DNA of 64,000 nucleotides from Lineus longissimus (Eukaryota; Nemertea; Pilidiophora; Heteronemertea; Lineidae). Below the pieces are notes generated by a model. The model ran no database searches, was not told where the DNA came from, and saw only the letters and a list, made by a program, of their open reading frames with translations. The position numbers were made by a program, and so were the translations under genes. Where the stretch lies: positions 8,620,501 to 8,684,500 of the forward strand of contig NC_088311.1 in the NCBI RefSeq assembly GCF_910592395.1, read 5' to 3'. Positions within the stretch are counted from its first letter, which is position 1, and each line of letters starts with the position of its first letter. Below are positions 47,501 to 58,900 of this stretch, piece by piece.

Positions 47501-50180
47501 TCCCGAAGTCGTGGATTCTCGCATCCTGAGAAACTCAGGGGTTAATTTTGTGTGCAGGGCCGGATAAGCGAACATGAACCTCTGATTTCCTCAGGATGGA
47601 ATTCTCGCAGTATTGCATCCGAAACGACGATAACAATCCCTCATCTCCAGTGTCCCCATTTGCTGTTAAACATCTACGGGTGCATACAGGGTATACGATA
47701 AAAGTATATCATTGAGACGCATCAAGAAACGCTTGGGGATCGAGTATAAACGTTGCAAAATCAGTTGCGTCTCGAGCCGGTGTCAGTTTGAAATGAAAAA
47801 GGACAGAATGTCTGGTGAACAACGGATTCTAATTGATGGTCATGCATGGCCGTTACAGAACAATGTACCATAATTCGTCTGTCTATTATACAATAGGGCC
47901 GGACACCTTTCCAGGGGGCCATTTTCTACTTCTACAACGAGGAGCCCGACGATCGACCTTCCCCGTTCCGGAGATGCTTCTGTTCGACGAGCAGTAGAAA
48001 CTGCTGACGTCACTTTACCCTGCTTTCCTGCAATCATTGCTAACAAGCGAAGTAAATTGTCAAGTTGTCATGGTGATCTGGAATGTTCTATGTCAAGATA
48101 GCAAGAAGTCACTAATGTTTGGCAAATTTCACGAATTCCTAATTCCGAATCCCGAATCGTTATTTATTCGACAAATCAATGTCGGTTCCTCTTTGGAATG
48201 GCCATAATGGCATGCAAAATAATTCATGCCACTGACTGTCTGAAGCTGCAGCGAATACTGAACTCGCCGAGTTGTTACGGGTTTGTTTACATTGTCGCTG
48301 GGTCCGTTTTTCAAAAAGTGTTTGGGATAGATGACCGTTTCAAGGATGCTTATAATCACTAGACTCCTAAAGCAGTCAATTTCGTCATCCTGATCGTCAG
48401 GATAGGACAAGGCCGGCCGGTCCACTGCGTCCGGAGTGTAATATTCATGGATGTGCTCGTATATCAGTGCTATACATCTGTGTTCAAATCAATATCTTGA
48501 AGATTGTGATAGCGGAGCGGGATTGTCTTTTAGCATTTTATCTTAACCTGGTGTTTCTATCTATACACAATCAATCTCCTCTCCATGATATCGTCTCATC
48601 CCGTCCGTGACCAGCAGTCTGATATTTCATTAATAATAAAGCGTATAGATCCTCCTTGTCGCAGCTGGCCTCATATTACGGCATTATTGGCCGATGTCAG
48701 CGATACCTTCTTATGGCTCGAAATCTGGAGAACTGTAGGGAAAGGATCCTCGATGGATGGATGGTTTGTCGATTTAGCTATAGATATGTATATCGTATCG
48801 AGCTACGTCATACTTAACCAATTTTCATTTCATAACGGGTTACGGTACAAATAACACAGTATCTCGGTTATTCTTACCGATTTTACACCGATTTATCATC
48901 CTGCATGAGACTGTGACTGAGGTTTTTGATACCCCTATATAGTATAAAAAAATATCGATAGGTGGAGTGTATTGAAAACCACTGCTGCCAGGATGTGATT
49001 ATAATCAGAGTCTTTGTATGAAAATATGGGAACAGTCTTTCACATTGAAAGACTCTGTTATATAGAGAAACTGAATTGTGAACTCTTAATCTTCATCATT
49101 TCGAGCATTGAAGTACATTGTATTTCTTTTTATTAATTACTCCGAGCATGCAAAGAACTATCATTAGGCCTATACAGAGCGCAGGTCGATGAAAGTGTTA
49201 CGCGTTGATCAAGGATGGAGTGAGGCTGACCGGGGTGGCTGACGCATGAGCTTGATCGGGCTACGATCGGTCCAACGAGGATCTCTGCCCGACTATAATG
49301 CTGAGTGGTACACACACTCTTCCGCCCCGATGATTAGTCAGAGGCGCCAAGTGATGATACATTTGTAATTGGAGGTTGTCACAGGTGGGGCACGGCGATG
49401 AATATAAGCGTGATCCGTAATCAACCTGATCATCACATTCTTGTTCATTATTAAAGGGACTATAATTTTAGCCAACCGTAGCGTGTATAATCGCTGTGGC
49501 CCTCGTTATTGTACGCTGTAGACCGTCTGTGCTGCGCCCATCCCGATATACGCAATATTGATGGAAACTTTCCCATATTTGTGCCCATACGGATATTTCG
49601 TTTATTTGGCGTCCTTAAGATGTTCGCAATAGTTTAAACACTATTGATATATATTCATTTATTTCTTGATATCACATTGTTTCATTGGAAGTGTCACTAC
49701 CTTTGAACCACATTGCAATATCATCGCGATAAGGCGATATGGCGATAGATGTTGCAGTATATATGTACATTGTAATAAATAATCGGCCTGTCGATTATGC
49801 TCATCTATATCGGGAGGCTGCTTGCCCCGATATTTGCATCGCAATCCAATCCAATGTCTCGAGAAAATCAGGGCGCTAAGCCATAGCCCAGGCAAACGTA
49901 TTACACTCCTGACGTAGTGGATCGGTCTCGTCCCCCACCCTCACCGTAGTAGGACTATTTTAAGGATGACTTTGGACTGCAACATGCACAGGAGTCTAGG
50001 AAAACGAGGCAAAAAACTAAAAGGATAAGAATTCATTTGACACAAAAAAATCACCGAAACAGTCGTCTAGATAATCAGCCTAATGACCGTGCCCTGATCA
50101 CGTGACCCAGCCTGGTAATCTTACTTTCATCGCATCCAGGCACTGAAGGAAAATCAATACCATCAATGTATCGCTTCGTT
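44526..50180. other. Upstream of BSDC1; no gene recognised
   Basis: The BSDC1 promoter should lie just above 44525. Beyond it I found no exon with conserved sequence and matching splice sites. Contents are AT-rich unique sequence, a CAATAGGGCCGGACAC element (47805-47950), a minus-strand copy of the ACACTCCGGACGCAGTGGA motif (48412-48443) and a plus-strand copy (49903-49930). Confidence 0.5.
47805..47950 (+). repeat. Dispersed element with CAATAGGGCCGGACAC core, copy 3
   Basis: AGAATGTCTGGTGAACAACG, then GATTCTAATT and CAATAGGGCCGGACACCTTTCCAGGGGGCCATTT, the same order as in copies 1 and 2. Confidence 0.7.
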
Positions 50181-51430
50181 GTCAATTTCTCATGCAGCGT
50201 CTCAATCCGCGCTCTGGCAGCCCCCGCGCAGTGAGATTTTGTCTGCATGTTCTGGCATGTCTGGGGGATGTATCTTCAGCTGAAATCTCCTATATAATGT
50301 TTTCACAAGATCGTGCTCATCGGGATGCAAATCTATCAAGGCCCAACGGGGGCTCTAGCCAAAAGAGAGAAAATTGTGAAAAAAGACGACTGCGACAGCT
50401 CACAGCAGATCACAAGATCCCCGTGATGGCTTTTTTTCGTCTTGAATTTTATGTGAGCTCGGCGTCCATGGCCGCAATCCTTGACGGTATCTTAGCTCTT
50501 TTATTTCTTCAGGGTGGAGAACTCAGTGAAACACTTCCGGGATCTCAGTCCATTGGGAAGTGTTTCACTGAGTTTTTAAGCAAAACCTCTCCAGACATTT
50601 TGTTTGCAAACATCACCAAACGCAGAGTTTGCTTCTGTTTGGGTTTGATGTCAACAGTACACTATGAAGCAAATGCTAACTTTGCCATATAAATGATGGT
50701 CCTTTTGGTCTTTCTCTTCAAAAATGCAAATACTTCCTCCGCGCCTTGGACAGCCGCTCCCGCTGCTCACCATCTTCGCTGCCTTATCTGTCATCTGGAA
50801 GTGATAGAACCGCCCCGAGCCCCTCGTTATAATCTTTGTGCTTCCTCACCACATCATCTGCTGGTGAAAGGCAATGAAAAGAAAATTTTAATGACTTCAT
50901 ATTCCCTCAAATGTTTCCGTGCTATCACTTTCGGTGTTTTATGTGAAATCGCGGTTTAAACGAATTCTCCTGATTTAATTTCTGGAAAGGAAGACAATGC
51001 AACCGGTATAATTGACGACAAAAGCCTGGGGGTATTAATTCGAAATCTGAAATTGACTCGTTGCAGTATAAGAGAGACCTGGAACCACATTTTATTAGTG
51101 CCATAGTGACATTAAATTCAATTTCCATTACATCCACTATTGGATACTATCGGACAATAGAGATAACTTGAATGTTTTCCATACCCACCACCGATCCATC
51201 GCTTGATCACTCATCCGTGGCTTGATCGAGTTCGATCTGGATCTGATGTCGACAGCGAGGCTAGGATCCCCGAACTCCGGGCGAACTGTCGCCAATTCGG
51301 GCGACAACCCGGAGCCCCTCAAAACTCCCCGAGATACTATACGCGGTGGATTGCTAGATCGGGGAGTTTCAGCCGTAGCTATTAGCACAGGGGCCCAGGC
51401 AGTGTCACGACCAGCTCTTTAAGGTTATAC
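50181..51430. other. Unannotated stretch with one hairpin
   Basis: A 166-codon open frame at 50192-50692 crosses a hairpin and resembles no family I know; I treat it as chance. AGTGAAACACTTCC/GGAAGTGTTTCACT pair at 50525-50570 (listed separately). Confidence 0.4.
50519..50577. repeat. Short perfect hairpin
   Basis: AACTCAGTGAAACACTTCC and its reverse complement GGAAGTGTTTCACTGAGTT are separated by about 18 bases. This may be a small foldback remnant. Confidence 0.8.
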
Positions 51431-54021
51431 TGTGAGATGGGAGAGACCCCTATTGGCGACTTCGTGTAACTTTATTTTGCCTACCTAGCTGTTGCCTAGA
51501 CGCTAGGGCCCAACGCGCCGCGTAGCGGCAAAAAAGCGAAGCTGGCGAAACATTTATAACGGGTCACCGTCACTTATTATTGGACTTATAGCGCATTTAC
51601 GGGGTTGCAACTATTTTGCTTTATAGTGTCACCAGGAAAGAAAAGCATGCGACCTAACGCCGATCTATTTGTATAAAGTGATAATTGGAAGGTATATAGT
51701 AGGAAATATCAATAAAATAATCATTCCATGTCGTCTTTTGAGGGCATTTTTGATTGCAAAAAATATATGTGTACGTCATCGTAGTCTCTGCAATGATAAT
51801 TTTATCAGAGCAGTCTCGCGCAAGTAGAAGTTCTTTACCTATTAGTTCTTCACTTATTAGTCTCAACGTCTGGCGCAAAGCCAGACGTTTTCCATTACGA
51901 TTTCACTACGATGTTTCACAAGAAGGAGCAGTGCGCGAGATATGCTAATGAGCAGACTTCCCTCGCTTGAGTTTCTGAAGAATGTTCCATATCGCGCTAA
52001 GCTCATCACTGCTGATTATGACAGGCGTGCAACGGTAGGTATCTGCTCCCCAACTTCCACCCTAATACCGCCCATACGGTACAATAAGTTACCATTTGAT
52101 GGGAATGGGACAATGCCCTCACTGTGTATGGAGTCATAGGGATAAGAAGACATTATTCATTAGTGTTGGTACAAGTGATTTTGCCTAAAAAGCATGCGCA
52201 TTCAAAAAACAAAATATGCAATGTATCACGTACATGACCGTGACGACGTGCAGAAAGTGCACTGGCCAGTGCATACCCTATGGCTATGTGCTAGTAAACA
52301 TGGTAAACATGAACAACGTCATTATTCATCGGCTGTTCATTTTACTCCGAGCTTTTTCTGAAACATATAGCCATGATGATTAGGCCTACCATGTACCATG
52401 ACCAATAACAGCACTAGATCATGTAGATGTCAACAAGTTCACATGAACCGTTTAGCCCGCATGGCGCATGTGGCGCATGCGTCTAAACCAAAGCCCCAAA
52501 ATCACTTGTTTTGGTCTATTTCACTTGTGTTTACAACTGTTCAATGGATTTATAGTTGAATGCGATCAAACTACGTCTTTTCAATCGTGGATTGTAAATT
52601 TAACCCCATGGGCCTAGGGAAGGCCCTATAACAATACTTTCGACACCGTGCTCACTGCTGATTCTAAAATGCACCACCTAGTCAAAACAGGACATATGTT
52701 CTTCTAGGAATAGATCTCTTTCCAATATTTCGTCATTCCACTATCGTCATCACCTCATGATACTTTCATTGACATTACAGGCACACATCCACAGAGCACT
52801 CTTCAAATCATCTACACAGTGGTTATCCAACTAGGATTATAAAGGTAATTTCTTAGCCCCGCACAGTGGGTTTCACTCTTGATAAAGGGGCACTATTGCT
52901 AGCAGCTAGGTAGGCAGGATAAAGTTAGACGAAGTAGCCGATAGGGGTCTCTTACCCCTCAAAGTCCGTCACAACTATTCAAGCTTGTACAAGGAATACA
53001 TGCAGCGCTGACTCTAACAAGACCCAATGGGAATGTCGCACAGTCATCTGTCAAAAACAAGACCTATGTTGTAGTATGATCTCTTGCCAATATTTAATAA
53101 TTGCACTATCGTCATCACCTCATCATACTTCATTGACATTACAGGCACACATTGACATCGACCACTGTTGCAATCAACGACACAGTCGCTATCCAAGTAG
53201 CATTATAGAGGTAATTATCATTTTCATACCTCATTAGCATGTGAACCAATCGCGTCGCGTCCTTTGCGATCACGGCAAAGCCTCATGGAATAATGTCTTT
53301 CACCGTTGAATAATTTTTCATATTCCATGCCAACAACTTCAATTTCTTCATATTCCATGGCTAGAAGTTCAATACTAATATAATATCCAAGATAAAGTTA
53401 CAAGAAGTAGTCAATAGGGGTCTCTCACCTCTCACTGTATGTCCACACTATTCACGCTTGTACGAGGAATACATTCAATGCTGAATCTAACAACACCCAG
53501 TGCCCTTACTCTGTATATTAGTCACTGGAAGATGGCCCATTTCACTCCTTGCTTCTACTTCACCTATAGTCTCATTGCAAACGCCTCAGTTCTATGATAT
53601 CACATTCACTTTCAGCTGTCATGCAACGCAACAACTGTGCTATCTGCCATCGCACATCAACAAAGAAGTGCAGCCGCCCACATTCCACCTCACGTCTGTC
53701 CGACCAGCTGCAATCCTCGAGGACGCCCCACTGTACCACGATTTCACTACGATGTTTCACAAGAAGGAGCAGTGCGCGAGATAGGCTAATGAGCAGACTT
53801 CCCTCGCTTGAGTTTCGGAAGAATGTTCCATATCGCGCTAAGCTGACCACTGCTGACCATGACAGGCATGCATTGGACTGGTACAGGTTGGAACTGAACA
53901 TTGAATATGCTGGTGGTGACGCTTTCTGATGAGAAGTTGGTCGTGACTGATGCAGTATCCTTGGACTTGTCAACAGCATCGTTCAATCATTGCTCTCTGA
54001 GCTGCCTTGATTCTGTACTTA

Positions 54022-54083
54022 CCCAAATACTAAGACCAAATGCCTGTTGACTGTGCTTTAAGAGAGACTGGCGCCATGCCTAG
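54022..54083 (+). repeat. Direct repeat, first copy
   Basis: CCCAAATACTAAGACCAAATGCCTGTTGACTGTGC... through GGCGCCATGCCTAG is repeated almost unchanged at 54376-54437, 354 bases downstream. Confidence 0.85.
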
Positions 54084-54375
54084 AGATATGACTGACCCCT
54101 ATTGGCAAATTTGTATGACTTTATCTTGCCTACCTAGCTGCTGCCTATAGTCTCCCTTTAACTGCAGAACACTTCAAAGTCGATAAAATGCCATGTTCCA
54201 CCTTTTAATGTGTTCAGACCGCCATTTTCAAAATAATCAAATCAGGACACTGCCTTCTAGTCTCATAATAAATTTTGCTTTCCTCAATAATAACATTTCT
54301 TCTTCTTCAATGCTTTCATCATTCCAAACTTCTCCTCCTCTGACTTTTACAGGGGTACAGTCATGGCAATCAAAA

Positions 54376-54462
54376 CCCAAATACTGAGACCAAATGCCTG
54401 TTGACTGTGCTTTAAGAGAGACTGGCGCCATGCCTAGTCTCTCTTAAAGCACAGTCAACAGA
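54376..54462. repeat. Direct repeat, second copy, plus hairpin
   Basis: The second copy of 54022-54083 continues into its own reverse complement: CTGTTGACTGTGCTTTAAGAGAGACT (54396-54421) and AGTCTCTCTTAAAGCACAGTCAACAG (about 54436-54461) flank a loop of 12-14 bases. The stem is perfect over about 26 bases. Confidence 0.85.
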
Positions 54463-54480
54463 CACCAACCCCCTCAGACT

Positions 54481-57400
54481 CAGAAACCACAAACGCCCAA
54501 CCCTTCCTGCTACCTTAATACTTCTGGATTCCCTTTAATAAATATACCTCCTGTTGGCGGGTCGGTTCGCCAAGGTTCATCTGCTATAAACTGGCGGCGT
54601 TACCGCCAAACCAATATCTAGCGATCTATTTCTCTTGGAGGCTAATTGCCCGGATGATCGATATGCGCGGCCCATCAACGAGAAAATAGCACCAGATTAG
54701 ACCTTAATGCGGCTTGTTAGCGACGAGAATAATATGCCGCTTTTATTTTGAGATCAATTTCCCTGGTTAGGCAAGTATGAGGTTTGGAAAGAAATTTTCC
54801 TGGTTGACAATGAAGTAAGATGGTTGTTGATTATCGATAGGGCGATAACATAGCTCCGCCTAAACTGTGAAGGTTATTTCGCGGTAATACCATACATTCA
54901 CCGAAAGTACAATAAATATTTGATGATATAAAAGTAGTAAGAAGAAGAATTTGTATTCTGTGCTTTAGCAGCGGTTCAAATGACATCCAGCAACAATGCA
55001 GTCCTTCAAAAGTGTTCCTTTTTTCACCCAAATTTAAAACCGGAATCTACGGATAAGCGTCAGGAAATGTATTGAATTCCCTCTCCAATGCTCTCCTTTA
55101 ACCAACAGTTGATAAGAAACACAACATTCGCATTTATGCCAATAGCCCCTAGAATTTAACCTATTCCAAGATTACATCAGCGGTCCCTTCATCCTTCTTT
55201 CGTTCCCAACGACTGGAGATAGCCGTCACAAACAAATACATGTAGGTCTTCACCACCAATGAATGGATCGACTCTCTCTCAATTAACAGACAGATCTGTT
55301 CCACATGTTGCTACACTCCGGACGCAGTGGACCGGCCTCCTCCCATCCACGAAGGAAGGATCCAGGACGACGATGAACAGCTGATATAGGAGCTTATAAT
55401 TCTAGCCAACTTATAAGCGGGTATAGCCGCCATTCCCTCATCATGTACCTCATGGTCAAATCTCCCTTTAAACGAAGCCGGGGTATAAATCAAAGTACAA
55501 ATTTTGATGAGATGCAAAAAGTCTTGGTTGTCGAGAGGCCATTCCATGCTCACGCGCGGGATTCAAGCTTTAAGAACCGCGCATGAGCGCAATTCCGTAT
55601 CCCCGCCCACACCTGGTGATCGAAACGTTTTTGGTTGGGTTCTTTTTGGTAGTTCCCCGCGTTTCAGTATTTCCATACCATAGATACCCTGATACGATAT
55701 ATACAGCTAGAGAAACAATGACAGAGGGAGCAGAGAAAACGTTTTCTTTCCTTCCAGGGAAAAAAGGTTTAATACTTGGACTAAATGATGCAGAGGATCA
55801 AACGCCGTGCACTAAGCTGGTTGTCATGAGAACATGCTGGTCCATCGTCCGTGACGCGGGAGGGTTCGTGGACAGTTTTCAACACAGACCTTTCACATAT
55901 CTAAGGTCTCTGTTCATTCGTCGCCCAAGACACATTAATCAATGACAAGTACGAATTTAAATTTGTCAATTCAGTTTTAAAAAAAGCTTTGCAACTTCAG
56001 AGCTCTTCTGAAGTCGTCCAGTCAAAATGTTATTGACCCGCCCCGAATTGCAATTATACAACGTATTTCGTGTCCTTCTCTGCTGAGTCGTTAGCGGGGT
56101 TCATCCGTCTGAGAGTGCCCCAGGCTCTTCATGTGATCGAACAACACTTGCTTCATTTCAACGGTGAGCATAATCAGATAATACAGTAAAAGCCTACTTT
56201 GGAACACGATTCTCGGGCTTCTGCTATTGAAATCTGATGAAGCAGATTAACTTGATATATACGGTATCCTTATAGATAAAGACATTCCACGTCAATCGTA
56301 CGGCATCACGTTTAAAATTAAGCATAGCCATCTTGATGGCATCGTCCAGATTATGAGGAACTTTTGACGCTTCATGTACCATAAGGTAAAGCGGTACAAA
56401 CGCCCTGTACACCAATAAAACGTTTGTACCTTCATGTAATAAAGCAGTAAAAACTGCCAGGTACAACTATAAGGAACTTTTGTATCTTCGTGTACCATAT
56501 GGTAACGCGGTACAAACGCCCGGGTACAACTATAGGAACTTTTGTAGCTATATGTACCATTAGGTATCAAGCGGTACAAACGCGCGCCCGGATACAACTG
56601 TTTCCAACATCGTCCTTCCTTTGGAGGCAGTTTATCAATCGATTGACGAATGGACTGTCTCGGGAGTCTGACAATATATAATGCGCCGAGGTTACCATGC
56701 AACACCACTATTAGGTTACAGAGGAACATGACTGTATACAATGTAACCTAAATGTTACTGTACCGAGGCCCTGCACCACGGACTTACTTTCAACCTGAGG
56801 AAATCAGGGGCTAATGTTCGTTTCTCCGGCCTTGCACACAAACTGGCAAGGAGAAGCAAACTTTAACCTCCGACTTGCTCAGGATGCACAACAAGGAATA
56901 TAAGAGCCGTGGGCGGGATGCGTGCGACTCGAATCTTGGATGACATCAACAAAATGTCACTATATCTAGTAGCGCTGAAGAGCTTCTCACTTCATCATTA
57001 CAGAGTTACAAATATGAAGCTCCTATACAGAGCTATTATTAAGAGGTGCTGCGATAAAAAAGACGACGTTCTTTCATGATAAAGCTTGCTTGGTTGCCAA
57101 GGCTTTTGTTGCCAAGGTACCATCTCCTGCGGAATCAAGAGTAGGTTTATAACATCGAGGACCGTTAAGCCGAACAGATTATACCGGTTTATCCCGATGT
57201 CGTAGATTTGATGTATTTTTGTTTATCTTTGATGTTTGTCCCACGCACTGTTTGTCTATGATGATATTCTCTACAGCCCACGAGATGAAAGCGAAAAGGG
57301 AATCTCAACTTGAAGAGCATGATAATTTCTTTTCCGCCATTACGATGACAAATGCATCTTCAAAGAACCCAACATTTGAGAGTGAGGGGGTTAAGTCCCC

Positions 57401-58900
57401 GCCGGCGTCCGAAGTGGGAAGGGGCAAATCTAATCTTCTGATGGTGAGAAACATACATAAAATCGTGATAAATGATGTACTTCTTCTTGGCGTTCAGCTC
57501 ATACACTCAATCCTGTTCGTCGGATGTGCTCAGTCGTCCTCCGAAATCCCACTCAGTCTCCATACAAGTGATCCTGCATGTTACACCACTTGGCCAGACT
57601 TCTTGCCTGTTGGTTTTGTGCAGAGGGCAGTCCTATAGCACGTGGGTCGTTGTCATTGGTCCGTATTGAAAGATTGTTCAGCCCTTGTTAGCTGATGATA
57701 GCTCTTCTGTCTGTCATGGTCCGGGTGGTTCTGCTGCATGCCTTCTTGTACGCTGCTTTTCTATTACCCTATCCTATGAGGAGGCCAACTCCCCTAAACG
57801 AAACCTGGAACCTCATGATAATCACATAGTACACGCTCATGGAAATGTTGGCATAACAATATATTTCAACAAAATATCGGTTTTGAATGATTTTATTCAT
57901 CAAACTATAAACACCTACAAAACAGAAAATATTCATCTCTTCAACATGACAAGAATACAATATTAGAATTGCACTATTTACAAACAATATCCATCGCACA
58001 ACAAGTGTGGAAAACTACAGTCATCTGATGGTATGGTACAGTTCAGACTGTAACTTGGTCCGTGGCTGTGCCAATATTGTGATACAATCAATCTGATCCA
58101 AAGCTCAATGATCCAGCCTAATTGGGAAATAAGAAAAAAATCCTTTACATTATTATAGCCAAAATAATTATCCAGTGGACAAATCAACCCTCTAATTTCG
58201 GATTAGCTTTTTATTGACTCACCCTGTATGGTAAGATCTTTAGAACCCCTTGGGCTGTCTTTTACTACCATCTTCAAAAGCCACAAATAAGCGAAAAACA
58301 CTTTTTCTCTAGTTTGAACTGGACTGCTAGCTTCATTTTTGCCAAAATGACAAGCCAATTTTACATGATAAATCCACAACAGCAAAACAATGAGCACACC
58401 CCAATGCATATTTTTGATCTAAAACATGACTGATACCACTTTAAGAATTGGTGCAACTGGGCTTCCAAAATCATACTTTACTATAAAACACTCTCTTTTT
58501 CTATAACAATGACAACAACCCAATCTTGAAAACACAACCTTTAAACACGGCTAAGAACATCTTGAGAGGAAACACATTTGCAAACAGAACATAAGGCTAA
58601 ATTTTGAACTAAAACTATGCCATTATCATTGGAACCCCCTCCGCTCCCATGCATAGGCCCCCCCCCCCCCCCACACAATGATCATCTCAGAGGTGTTTCA
58701 GATACCAAAGGAATCCAACTTTTGTGGTTATATTGACGAAACTCAAATCCCAATTTACTGGTGGCAACGGTCCCAAAGGCATGCTATCTTTAAATTGCCT
58801 GTTTGTCAAGATACCCCCTTGTCCACAATGATGCCAAATGCCATTGCCTATAACATTGTAAAGTCAATCCCAACCAAGAAAGAAATTACTAAAGTTTTAG
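54481..58900. other. No gene recognised
   Basis: Unique AT-rich sequence with a copy of the ACACTCCGGACGCAGTGGA motif (55312-55340) and the tandem repeat at 56356-56600. The open frame at 55583-55945 (120 codons) contains an acceptor-like TTCTTTCCTTCCAG and resembles no known protein. I would not annotate it. Confidence 0.4.
56356..56600. repeat. Imperfect tandem repeat with GGAACTTTTG...GCGGTACAAACGC units
   Basis: The unit GGAACTTTTGTA.CTTC.TGTACCAT..GGTA..GCGGTACAAACGCCC lies at about 56357-56405, 56471-56522 and 56537-56590, with one decayed unit between the first and second. Unit length is 60-75 bases. Confidence 0.75.

Larger units (their letters stand above)
51430..54480. repeat. Composite repeat block with direct and inverted duplications
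   Basis: Four kinds of internal repetition: (a) about 150 bases at 51893-52030 recur at 53740-53875 with over 90% identity (TTTCACTACGATGTTTCACA; CCCTCGCTTGAGTTTC); (b) about 200 bases at 52715-52855 recur at 53085-53215 (TATCGTCATCACCTCAT; GACATTACAGGCACACAT); (c) 52930-53040 recurs at 53405-53500 (AATAGGGGTCTCTCACC; GGAATACATTCAATGCTGA); (d) the unit GACCCCTATTGGC...TTGCCTACCTAGCTG at 51440-51495 and 54090-54145 is found reversed at 52897-52955 and in part at 53388-53425. The whole looks like nested, decayed mobile elements. Open stretches within it (for example 53500-53935) are interrupted and resemble no known family. Confidence 0.7.

Noticed and set aside
50192-50692. Open frame of 166 codons
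   Set aside because: Composition is unlike a protein, it crosses a perfect hairpin, and no splice or family support is seen.
53500-53979. Overlapping frames on both strands, up to 135 codons
   Set aside because: They lie within a duplicated repeat block, the plus frame is broken after the CAR segment, and nothing is recognisable.
55583-55945. Open frame of 120 codons with hydrophobic start
   Set aside because: There is no domain pattern, and an acceptor-like sequence in the middle makes a single exon doubtful.
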